Assembly (NCBI GenBank): GCA_036939755.1
Contig: JALLAZ010000054.1
Span: 1 to 27,389 of the forward strand
Direction of reading: 5' to 3'
Source of the DNA: Stephanodiscus triporus
Taxonomy: Eukaryota > Bacillariophyta > Thalassiosirophyceae > Thalassiosirales > Thalassiosiraceae
Length of the DNA stretch: 27,389 nt
How positions within the stretch are numbered: the first letter of the stretch is position 1; each line of letters opens with the position of its first letter. The position numbers and the translations under genes were made by a program. Positions 11,412-20,248 of this stretch are shown here, piece after piece. The notes beneath the pieces were generated by a model, which was not told where the DNA came from, ran no database searches, and saw only the letters and a list, made by a program, of their open reading frames with translations.

Positions 11412-13191
11412 GCGTAAGGAGTGGTTCTGACTCATCGCAGTCACGCAAATTAAACACACGATTAGTGCATTTAATCAAAAGCACATTAGTGCATTATAAT
11501 TTATGGTTGCGATTTTCTCCCATGCCACCTGTCATCACGGATATGTGGTTTCAGTGAAAGTCATGCTTTGAGAGTGAAAGTATGTTTCAAATGGTTGTGC
11601 TAGATGTCAAAATCTTACAGCTATACTAATATTCAATTTCTACTCACACCAGCCGTGCCTCATCACATGCTCAACATTATTAGTCGAATGATATTGAAAT
11701 GAAGTGTTCCTTTTAAATTAATAGACATCTTCACAATATTTTTGTGTGTTGATATCCAAACGCCTCGACTTCGTCGGAGTCATAGATTCCATCACCGTTC
11801 ACTATGTTGTTGTCGTCGCGATGGTCGTGGAGACCTCATTCGTCGTTCCTGTTATTTTATGATCGCACCGTCGGCGTGGAGGACGACGACGAACCGAGGG
11901 AGCGGTGGATGGCGCCGACCCTCGTGTTCACGCTCAATCGCGACTCTGTCGCCGCCGGTCCATGGATCTCCGCTGGCCGACGTCTTCCTTGACCTCTCGT
12001 CGCGTCGTGGCATCGTCCCCGACCCCTCGTCGTCGTCGGTCCCGCCATTGTCCTCGCCGCCGTCTCTCGTTTTAGAAGGAGTCGCGGGGCGTCGTCGCTC
12101 CCGCCATCGCCGCCGCCGCCGCCGTCGTTTTCTCCTTCCCCTTCGAATCGCCGCCGAGTAGGTGGACGTTGACCTTGACGCCCCGATCGTCGCCCCTACC
12201 CTCCCTCGTCCTCGCGACGGCGGCCCTCCTCCTTCGCCCTGTCCTCGCCCGTCTTCGCGAACATCTCGGGCTTCGTGGTCGTCATCGACGGCGGCGACGG
12301 CGGCGGGAGGACGACGTCGCCGACGGCATCGACTCCGCTGTCGTCCCTCCTCTGTCTCTCGTCCACCCACTTTCTCTCGTCCCCCCAACTCGCAGGCTGA
12401 TTGTCAATTCATTTTTCGTGGAGAGACGCACGCCCTCCTCTACTTTGTCGCCGCCCTCTGCCCTCGCACGCGCAATTGGGTTTGCCGACGCCCGAAGCCA
12501 CCACGGTCGAATGCTTCTGCCGCAATCGCCCCCGGAGGAGGCTACAAAGACGAAGCCGGAAAGCGCTGGAAAGTCCTGGAAAGTGCCGGAACTTTTATGA
12601 TGTCTGTCGAACATTTCAAAACGACTTTTATGATAGAGAGATATGGCCTCTAGAGATATTGAATATTGGTACGACTTTGTTGAGGATCTTGAGTCGTATC
12701 AACAAGCTTCAGCAGTCAGCAGAGGAGAGCGGCCCAAGAGTTTTCTTTCTTTATGTCGTATCTCTTTTTTGTGTGTATCGCATGATGTATTGTTGACACC
12801 ATAAATATTATGTGTACATACGACAATCTTCTTCAGGTTTTACCCCGGGAAGTACGAAAAAAATTAATAAACCTCCGCGCTCCTTGCGAACCAAAACTCT
12901 GCGAAGATCAATTTAATTAAGAGTTCATTCCAAACGTTGAACGCCATTATCTCGACCACCCCCAGCCGCGCGGGCGCCTCTGCAACCACTCCTCCACTAT
13001 TCTCTCTCTCAGGGGTGCAGAGTACAACCGAAGAGATCGAAATTAAGCGCAGAATAGAATACTCGCGAGACTTGCGAGACCATTTCTCGCATACCTATTT
13101 CTCGTCGCGAGACCAAGAGACAAAGCTGGAGTACAACGTGCGCATGCCATAAACGACGCGCAGGCCTGAATAAAAGGGCGGGGCCATTAGC
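11412..13191. other. Long intergenic stretch with a GC-rich low-complexity block
   Basis: 1.8 kb with no gene I can support. 11412-11740 is ordinary AT-rich sequence. About 11790-12410 is strongly GC-rich, built from CGT/CGC/GTC/GCC triplets, and keeps several frames open on both strands. Their translations are Arg/Ser/Pro-rich and contain no family motif, which points to composition rather than coding. After about 12410 the composition returns to normal. Small frames there, such as a 53-codon frame at 12643-12804, have no recognisable features. The last 200 bp before 13192 presumably form the promoter and leader of the MORN gene; I saw no TACTCTA motif in it. Confidence 0.4.
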
Positions 13192-16100
13192 ATGAGCCCG
13201 CCTGACGATCGAAAGACCAACAAGCCGTCCAGGATCAACGTTGCCTGGTCGGCAGTCGAGTCGGACACATGCTCCGAGACGGTCAGGACAGAGACCTGGA
13301 CGACCAACACCGACACCCACTCCAGCATGAGCAGCTCCCCCGGGAGCGCGGCGAGTTCCTATGAGCTTGAAAGTGGCGACGGCAGTCCCGGATCGGAATC
13401 CGGGGAGTGGAGAGGCGACATCGGCGGCGACGGGATGGTCTCGCCGCCGATGCCGCCGCCGCCACGGCCGCCGCCGCCGCCGCCGTCGTCACCGAAGCGG
13501 ATTTCAGTCAGCAGCGTACTCAGCCGGGGAAGCGGTGGGGAGGAGAGCAAGGATAAGACTGACCGAGGGAGTGAGGCCGAGACGACGAGCCTTGGCGTCG
13601 GCCCACCCACTGCCGAGAATCCGGCAGCAGCAAAGGTCCACCCCCACCCCTCCTCCGTCGCCAAGGACGCCGATCATGACGATGAGGGAGAGGAGAAGTC
13701 TACGAAGATCAAGCCGCCCTCAATAATGGGGGGCACTCCCCACAAGAGCGAGAGCTTTCCCAGGAGCGATCCCTCTCTGCTGACCTCGTCTTCGTTGTCG
13801 TCGTTCAATTTCTGGGGCGCCGACGGGGGCGGAAGCCCGGCCGCGTCGCCCTTCGTTGAGGTCACAGCGACGCAGCAGCTCGCGCAGCTCGTGGTCAGCC
13901 TCCGTGCCGACCTGCGCGCGGCGAACGCCGCTAGGGAGGAGCTGGAGGCCAGGCTCCTCGAGGAATCCAAGAGGCAGACGGCGCGGGGGGCGTCGTCGTC
14001 GGACGAAGACAGCGCGCTCCTTCGGCTCGAGGGGGAAAACGCCGGCCTCCGGGCGGACGTCGACGCCCTGTTCGCCGAGAAGGATGTTCTCTGGGGCGAA
14101 CTCGCGGAGCTTAGGGAGGAGAATAAGACGCTGAATGACGTCATCGCGCGGCTCAAGAGGGAAGGCGACAGACGCGCCCACGCCGCCGGGTCCTTCGGCG
14201 CCAGCCACGGCAGCCTCGGTTCCCCGTCTTCCGAACAAGACCCGGACGAACTTGATTCGAAGAGTGTAGCCGACCTTGAGACTAGCCTCCAATCGAAACG
14301 GGATCTCCATGAAATCATTGCGTCATTAGAAGAGAGAACGGTCGAGCTCGAGGCGGAAGTCAACGAGGCCAACGGTGCAATTTTCATGCTCAAGGATGAC
14401 CTGGATTGCAAGGATGCCCAAGTGAAAGAATTGTTAAATAATTTTACTATCTTGCAACAAAAAGTAAGTAGGGCGGAACAGTCCAACGCTGCGTTGTGCC
14501 ACCAAAACGATGCTTTGTATTCCGAAAATGATGATTTGAATACAAGGATCAAGGTGATGACTATTCAGAATAAGATTGACAAGGAGGATATTGACATGTG
14601 GCCTTCTATGAAAAGCATAGAGGATGATTCGAAAGAGCACCTCTACCAGGAGGTGAAAGAATTACTCCAGCAACTTGAAGAATTGCGAAACAAGAGTAGT
14701 TATAAGAAGGTGATGTTTTGTGCCTGTTTTGTACCCCTCTCAACGAAAACTTCACTTACCCCAACCCTAAACCTGTTTGCCTACACCAAGGTGATGGCGA
14801 TGGAAGAGGAGGTTTATCACTTACAGGAAAATAAGAGAAAGATGCAGCAAGATTTGGACGAGAGCTCTGACACCATTGTGGCTTTAAGGGAGGCATTGAA
14901 GGACTTAGAGGATACACTTGCAGTGAGTGATATCGAGATTAGAAAATTAAAGGCTTCTCTGGACGAAAAGGAAATGTCCATCAAAATTATTAAGTCTACC
15001 CAAATGGAGCACCAGTATGAAAGCCAATTGAGCGCAGATACAATTGGGGCACTCAAAATGAAGGTTGTTTCCCTCGAAACCACACGGAGAGATCTCAAGG
15101 AGAAATTGGATGCAAACTCGCTGGCATTTCTGAAGCTCAAGGATGAGAAGAATGATACGGCGGCGTTGATTACTGATCTGGAGAACAAACTTACGAAGGC
15201 TACAGATGAGAATGGGGCGTTGACCAAGCGGATTTCAGAATTTATAACCGCCAACGAAAAGATGAAGGAAGAAGTCAAGGATTTAGGCGAAAGTTTGGCA
15301 ACTGGTCCCAGACAACACGCCCTTGTTGTCGTTGCTGAGGCAGCATCTTCCTCTCTTTCGTCGACATCGGCCTTTCCATCGTGTGTAGTTTCCTCAGACC
15401 CTGTGACATCGTGCAATGCTCTTATATCCGAGCTCAGAAACAAGATCAAGGAGATTGTATCGTCGCGAAATGCTGCGCTCGAAGAAGTCGCGATTTTACG
15501 AAGTGATGCTAGCGTCGCGCCTTCTGAGGCGATAGAACCTCTTATAGTTCCTGCTACAGTGATTCAATCCGCTGAGCAAAATGATGGAACCTCCGCCGAC
15601 ACAACTTCAGCTACTTCAACTAAACCTTCCCCACAAGATCCTTCGCCAATAAGGGCACCACGCAGATCTATCGATTCGGAGGAGGGCGATACTTCAACCA
15701 ATGCCGATGGAAAGACGACTTTCCATTCATGCAGCTTCTCGAAGTCTGGGTCTCGTGGGAGTAGCTTACTAGAGGCCGCAAAGAAGCTTTGTAGCAAGCT
15801 GGATGAGAAGAAGCTGCCAGCAGCTCCCAAAAAGGAAGAGCCCAAAGCTGTGGCTCCGTCGGAGGCAGAACAAGTAAACCATATTCTCGATCAAGATGAC
15901 GAAGAGGTTAGCGCCAAGGAAACAAAGGAAGATTATCCCGCGGAGATGAATGGAAAGTCTGGCGTCAAGATCAGGTCACCACCCGAACAGGAGAAGAAGG
16001 CAAAGTCGAAAATCAAGTTTGATATTGATGAACTAACGTCCATTTACTTTGAAAGGTGTGGCATGTCCGTGTCCAAGGTCAGTGATGTGTCCTGGTCCTC

Positions 16101-16737
16101 GTACTCGTCCCGCAATAAGCCCTCCAGCGACATTGTCGCCAAGAAGGTGAAGATATGCCGAAATGGCGTCGTCATGGGAACTTACGAGGGCGACCTTAAT
16201 GCGGAAGGACAACGTCACGGCTTTGGTGTGCTACTTTGCTACAATGGCAATTCCTACGAGGGTGAATGGAAGAAGGACAAACGCGACGGTTTGGGAGTAG
16301 CCAAGTATAGTTCAGGAGATATTTATGATGGACAGTGGCAGCATGGCAAACGACACGGACATGGTATCATGTACGTCGAGGCGGGCGATACCTACATTGG
16401 CAGTTGGAACAATGGCTTGAAACACGGTGCAGGGACATATCACTGGGACGACGGGGAGGTGGATGTTAGCTGGTATCTGGAAGATAAGCGAGTAGGTGAT
16501 GGGGTGCGATGGAGTGCCAACCGATTGAAGGCGTTCAAACTGACACGTGGAACAAAAAAGGAGGCATTGTCATTGGACGAGGCGTACACGACAGCTGAAA
16601 GGCTGGGATTTAACCTCGAGAAATTCGATTGGATTATTGAACATCGCCTGAATGGCGTTGCGCCTCTCCTTGTTGCCAAAACAGAGGAATTTACCTCCAC
16701 TGCGGGGGGTTGTCGTTATAGGCTGCGGAACTTATAG
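13192..16737 (+). CDS. Coiled-coil protein with C-terminal MORN repeats
   Basis: 1181 codons if read straight through, or 1154 if a probable 81-nt intron at 14710-14790 is removed. Residues 1-220 are Ser/Pro/Gly/Asp-rich and probably disordered, with Pro runs at 84-98. About 225-760 is heptad-rich coiled coil (SLRADLRAANAAREELEARL, EENKTLNDVIARLKREGD and similar). An Ala/Ser/Glu-rich linker follows. From about 996 there are four to five MORN repeats (YEGDLNAEGQRHGFG, YEGEWKKDKRDGLG, YDGQWQHGKRHGHG, YIGSWNNGLKHGAG). The end has a globular tail. MORN repeats often act in membrane or cytoskeletal attachment; the coiled coil suggests a structural or scaffolding part. The specific function is not recognised. 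The segment at 14710-14790 (MFCACFVPLST...) breaks the heptads and looks intronic. Confidence 0.8.
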   Translation: MSPPDDRKTNKPSRINVAWSAVESDTCSETVRTETWTTNTDTHSSMSSSPGSAASSYELESGDGSPGSESGEWRGDIGGDGMVSPPMPPPPRPPPPPPSSPKRISVSSVLSRGSGGEESKDKTDRGSEAETTSLGVGPPTAENPAAAKVHPHPSSVAKDADHDDEGEEKSTKIKPPSIMGGTPHKSESFPRSDPSLLTSSSLSSFNFWGADGGGSPAASPFVEVTATQQLAQLVVSLRADLRAANAAREELEARLLEESKRQTARGASSSDEDSALLRLEGENAGLRADVDALFAEKDVLWGELAELREENKTLNDVIARLKREGDRRAHAAGSFGASHGSLGSPSSEQDPDELDSKSVADLETSLQSKRDLHEIIASLEERTVELEAEVNEANGAIFMLKDDLDCKDAQVKELLNNFTILQQKVSRAEQSNAALCHQNDALYSENDDLNTRIKVMTIQNKIDKEDIDMWPSMKSIEDDSKEHLYQEVKELLQQLEELRNKSSYKKVMFCACFVPLSTKTSLTPTLNLFAYTKVMAMEEEVYHLQENKRKMQQDLDESSDTIVALREALKDLEDTLAVSDIEIRKLKASLDEKEMSIKIIKSTQMEHQYESQLSADTIGALKMKVVSLETTRRDLKEKLDANSLAFLKLKDEKNDTAALITDLENKLTKATDENGALTKRISEFITANEKMKEEVKDLGESLATGPRQHALVVVAEAASSSLSSTSAFPSCVVSSDPVTSCNALISELRNKIKEIVSSRNAALEEVAILRSDASVAPSEAIEPLIVPATVIQSAEQNDGTSADTTSATSTKPSPQDPSPIRAPRRSIDSEEGDTSTNADGKTTFHSCSFSKSGSRGSSLLEAAKKLCSKLDEKKLPAAPKKEEPKAVAPSEAEQVNHILDQDDEEVSAKETKEDYPAEMNGKSGVKIRSPPEQEKKAKSKIKFDIDELTSIYFERCGMSVSKVSDVSWSSYSSRNKPSSDIVAKKVKICRNGVVMGTYEGDLNAEGQRHGFGVLLCYNGNSYEGEWKKDKRDGLGVAKYSSGDIYDGQWQHGKRHGHGIMYVEAGDTYIGSWNNGLKHGAGTYHWDDGEVDVSWYLEDKRVGDGVRWSANRLKAFKLTRGTKKEALSLDEAYTTAERLGFNLEKFDWIIEHRLNGVAPLLVAKTEEFTSTAGGCRYRLRNL
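14710..14790 (+). other. Probable stop-free in-frame intron (81 nt) in the MORN gene
   Basis: Starts GTGATG, ends CACCAAG, is exactly 27 codons long and lacks a stop. The translation is hydrophobic, Cys- and Thr-rich, and interrupts an otherwise continuous charged coiled coil. Removing it joins SSYKK directly to VMAMEEEVYHLQ. The nonamer AAGGTGATG lies across both boundaries. Confidence 0.6.
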
Positions 16738-17510
16738 CAAGTGGCGGTGAAACTACGTAGGAGTAGTGCACAAGAGGTGGTCCCACAGCTCCACACGCCG
16801 ATATAGCAGACTTCATACTTGGCCCTGCAATCACTGCACGCTGTCTAACGCGTTTGCAAACCATATCCATTATTCATCACGAAAGTTCCTTGATCACCAC
16901 GCACAATTTCCACCACATGGCGATCCCATTCCTCCCTATTTTGGTGAATACGTAGATATTTATTTAGCCTAAATATATATATTCATATCTAGAGATTAAG
17001 CAGATCTTGCAAGTAAATGAGTCATTTGCAGTACAGAACAAGTCCTCGCCTAGAGATAACGTATATTTCCGATGTGGTTGGGCTTATAAAAGTGAGCTAT
17101 TGTATAGTTAGACTACCTAACTATTAAGTTCCTTCGGCGATGAGTAGAAAAGGTTTAGTTTCCTTGGATGCAAGTTTTGCTAAATCTTTCTCCAAGGAGT
17201 TGGAAGTAGTAAAATTTTGACCAACAACCCCCTAACTTTCCTGCAATATTAGATCTCCAAGGAGATCTAAATATTCTCCATCTTATGGCATATACCGCAT
17301 TAAAAAAATAACACCCGCCATGCACAGCACCTCACAGCTCTTATTTTGGCATGCGTTTTTCAGTCAGCGGCCTCATCAGAGCCCCCCTTCCTTATCAGAT
17401 TGCTTGAACCGTAGGAACCTCGTCTTGCAATTACATACTCCACGCATTTCCCTTTTCAAATTCAGAATCGTATTCCTTCCATTACCGGTGACGTTCTGAC
17501 CAATATTTAG
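16738..17510. other. AT-rich intergenic region with a near-perfect palindrome
   Basis: About 770 bp between the MORN gene and a weak minus-strand ORF. No gene or RNA is supported. A perfect 10-bp inverted repeat with 2-nt spacer (TTAGATCTCC-AA-GGAGATCTAA) sits at 17249-17270 and extends imperfectly to 17245-17276. The inner CTCCAAGGAG also occurs at about 17190-17200. Confidence 0.4.
17245..17276. repeat. Near-perfect palindrome / hairpin
   Basis: The arms TTAGATCTCC and GGAGATCTAA are exact reverse complements around AA. AATATT flanks both sides with one extra T on the right arm. Could be a protein-binding palindrome or an RNA 3'-end hairpin; there is nothing to decide between them. Confidence 0.6.
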
Positions 17511-17912
17511 TCATTCGTGTGCACATAAACAACATGATTTTTGCCCCTCTGTTTTACCAAGGTTCAGGGTGGATGAGTGCCAAAGAATATCGAACGATAT
17601 GTTCGTGCGATACCATTCGGCAACCTCTGCTTTTGTATTGAATCGAAGATCCTTTACGTGAGCAAAGAGGCGTCGAGCAAGTGCAGAACAATTTACTTGC
17701 TGGGTTTTGGTGGAAGAATTGAATCTATGGTACAGAACGATGGTAGGTAATATCTCGTCAGGCGAAGCCATGGTGGATACTTCTGTAGGCGAACTCAAAA
17801 TTGAGAGGCCAATGGGCGAGTCGGGTGGTGTGGCATCGGTTAGAACACATAACCCCTGGGTGATTTGAGATAAGTGTGGGTCTTCATAGCTCGTCTCGCT
17901 TAAAGATAGCAT
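17511..17912 (-). CDS. Hypothetical protein, weak
   Basis: 133 aa from the first ATG of the frame (17912). The frame is open upstream to about 18032 without an ATG, so an upstream exon is possible; a CATCAG acceptor-like site precedes it. No family is recognised. The N-half is Ser/Thr-rich, and the C-half (ALARRLFAHVKDLRFNTKAEVAEWYR) could be a folded helical segment. It ends with a Cys-rich tail, SCCLCAHE. Supported only by frame length, non-repetitive composition and its position opposite HslU across a TACTCTA-bearing region like those of the other divergent pairs. May be partial or spurious. Confidence 0.35.
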   Translation of the reverse strand: MLSLSETSYEDPHLSQITQGLCVLTDATPPDSPIGLSILSSPTEVSTMASPDEILPTIVLYHRFNSSTKTQQVNCSALARRLFAHVKDLRFNTKAEVAEWYRTNISFDILWHSSTLNLGKTEGQKSCCLCAHE

Positions 17913-18032
17913 CTCGAGCGAGAGCAAACTTTTTGAGCGTGTTGACGATCGGTGGATGAACCTGATGAAGGGGCAGAGGGGATAGTGGATCTTGATGCCC
18001 CGGCTTTTACGCAGGTAGATACATTGCTTCAC

Positions 18033-18271
18033 TTTGCTACTCTAACTTGGAGGTGAAGATCTCTGCGGAGGAACTACTATCATCATATCTCCTTACACGC
18101 TTTTACATACTCTACTAGTGTACTTACCATCTTCTCGCTCTCTCGTGACTCGCGATGACTCACGAATCCTCAACATTCTGCCCCCGCCGACAACCGAGAG
18201 CACAACATCATCGACGACAGCGAGCGGTGCATCGAAATCGGACCCATTCTCACGGTCCAGACAAGAACAAT
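18033..18271. promoter_or_regulatory. Upstream region of HslU with TACTCTA motifs
   Basis: TACTCTA occurs twice (18038-18044 and 18108-18114), the second followed by TAGTGTACTTACC. The patch resembles those in the other divergent intergenic regions. It presumably contains the HslU start site and leader. Function is inferred. Confidence 0.45.
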
Positions 18272-20152
18272 ATGCTCCTGGCATCGTCAGCCCTACGTCG
18301 CGGGCCCTCCGGCGCGATCGTGGCTGCGTCCCTCGCCGCCCGTCGTCAGCGACGGCCCCCGACTCGCCGTGCGCTCTCCTCAGTCTCCCCGACCTCCCCC
18401 GGCGGCGGCTCCGGCGGCGACGACGACGACGGCGGCGGCTCCGGCGGCATCGCGGTGGAGGGCGCAGACGACGATGGCTTCGTCGCCGGAGCCGTCGTAG
18501 CGGAGGGCGACGATTCCTCGTTCGACGCCGTCGACCTCCCCCCGCCTCCTCCTCCTCCTCCTCCTGCCGCCGCCGCCCCCGTCGAGCAGCCCGGGTGGAT
18601 CTCCGCCATCAACCTCCGCCCCACGGAGGTCGTCGCCGAGCTCAATCGTCACATCGTCGGCCAATCCGCGGCCAAGCGCGCGGTGGCCATCGCCATGCGC
18701 AACCGCTGGCGTCGGCGGCAGCTTCCCCCCTCCCTCCTCAAGGAGGTCACCCCCCGCAACGTGCTCATGATCGGCCCGACCGGATGCGGCAAGACCGAGG
18801 TGGCCCGGCGCATGGCCAAGCTCTCCGACGCGCCGTTCCTCAAGGTCGAGGCGACCAAGTTCACGGAGGTGGGATATCACGGTCGGGACGTGGACCAGAT
18901 CGTTAGGGACCTCATGGACGTTAGCATGGCGCTGACCAAGAAGAGGCAGATGGAGAGGCTTAGGGGGGAGGCGAAATCGGTAGTCGAGGAGAGGATACTC
19001 GACGTCCTCGTCGGGCCGTCCTTCTCCGGCACGAAAGCGCAGCGGGAGTCCTTCCGTTCCATGCTCGACGAGGGCCTGCTCGAGGATCAGGAGATACAGA
19101 TCGACGTGCCCGAGAACCTCGGCGGGGGGATGATGGGGGGGAAGGACGGGGGGGAGGGTGCGGTCCTTGCTTTCGGGACGGATTCGAGCAGCCTGAATCC
19201 CCAGGCCATGGCCGACCTGATGAAGAGGCTCGGGGCGATGGGGAAGGGGGGACGGATCGGCGCGGGGGGTGGTCCACCCACGGAGAAGAGGAAGATGCCG
19301 ATATCCGAGGCGCGGGAGGTCATACTCGAGATCGAGATCGAGAAGATGCTCGAGAAGGTCGATCTCAAGAAGGAGGCCATCGCCGCCGCGCAGGAGTCGG
19401 GCATAGTCTTCATCGACGAGATCGACAAGATATGCTCGAGCAGGGATTACAACTCGAAGAGCGCGGACGCATCCGCGGAGGGGGTGCAACGGGACCTCCT
19501 CCCGCTCGTCGAGGGCACGACCATCAGCACCAAGTACGGCAACGTCGACACGGATTACATGCTCTTCATCGCGTCGGGGGCCTTCCACGCCGTGAAGCCG
19601 AGCGACATGCTCCCGGAGCTGCAGGGGCGGTTGCCGATTCGGGTCGAGCTCAACGGACTTACGGAGGACGACCTGTACAAAATTCTCACGGAGCCGGAGG
19701 CCAACGTGAGTTAATGACATATCTTATTTGATTTCGCCCGTTCCCCCCCCCCCCCCCCCCCTAGCGCGGGCGGGCATACTAGACTGGCCGTTTCTTAATC
19801 ATCGCGCCCCAATCGTCCCGTCGGACCCTTCGTTCCCCCCGTCCCCCCGTATGTGTAATTAATACAGCTGGTGGTCCAACAGATTGCATTAATAAACACG
19901 GAGGGCATCGCCCTCACCTTCGACGACGACGCGCTCCGAGAGATCGCCAAATGCGCCGCCCACCTCAACAGGACGGTGGAGAATATCGGTGCGCGGAGGC
20001 TGCATACCGTGTTGGAACGCATAATGGAGGAAATCAGCTTCCAGGCCGCGGAGATGGAGAGGGGAGGGGAGGTCAGGGTGACGAAAAAATTGGTGAAGGA
20101 CAGGCTGTCGGACATATTGACGTCGAGTGACTTATCCAAATACATCCTTTAA
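18272..20152 (+). CDS. hslU: HslU, ATPase subunit of the HslUV (ClpYQ) protease, mitochondrial-type, 2 exons
   Basis: Exons 18272-19705 and 19868-20152; the 162-nt intron (donor GTGAGT, acceptor ATACAG) joins in phase 0, giving 572 aa. The bacterial protein is about 440, and the extra is an N-terminal extension: an Arg/Ala/Ser-rich presequence (1-40), Gly/Asp-rich and poly-Pro linkers, then HslU proper from about 113. Walker A GPTGCGKT (168-175), pore loop GYHGRD (201-206; bacterial enzymes have GYVG), Walker B IVFIDEID (378-385), sensor-2 segment ENIGARRLHTVLERIMEEIS and C-terminal tail DLSKYIL, which in bacteria docks into HslV to activate it. It unfolds substrates for the HslV peptidase. 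The ATG at 18272 (context ACAATATGC) is preferred over an upstream in-frame ATG at 18155 because the sequence after it looks like a mitochondrial presequence. The intron carries a run of 19 C (19743-19761). Confidence 0.93.
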
Positions 20153-20248
20153 TCCGCACAAACGAACTCCCTTCGTGGACTAATCAAAATATATCAATCT
20201 TTCAGAGATATTGTTTGTTCGTACGCTGCAAAGATTGTCGTTAGTATT

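Noticed and set aside
11742..12653. Overlapping plus and minus frames of 140-180 codons in the GC-rich block
   Set aside because: Translations are low-complexity Arg/Ser/Pro with no motif and several frames are open at once, so composition explains them.
12643..12804. 53-codon frame starting MASRDIEYWYDF
   Set aside because: Good start context but no recognisable domain, no neighbouring exon and a stop just upstream. Too little to call a gene.
13674..14552. 292-codon antisense frame within the MORN gene
   Set aside because: Ser-rich mirror of the plus-strand coiled-coil codons; no independent evidence.
18155..18271. Upstream in-frame ATG of HslU (39 extra residues)
   Set aside because: The extra residues are His/Arg-rich and unlike a presequence. 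The ATG at 18272 has A at -3 and is followed by a typical mitochondrial presequence.
18380..19720. 446-codon open frame antisense to HslU
   Set aside because: It arises from the GC-rich, codon-biased HslU sequence. Its translation is Arg/His/Leu-rich with no family motif, and the plus strand is certain HslU.
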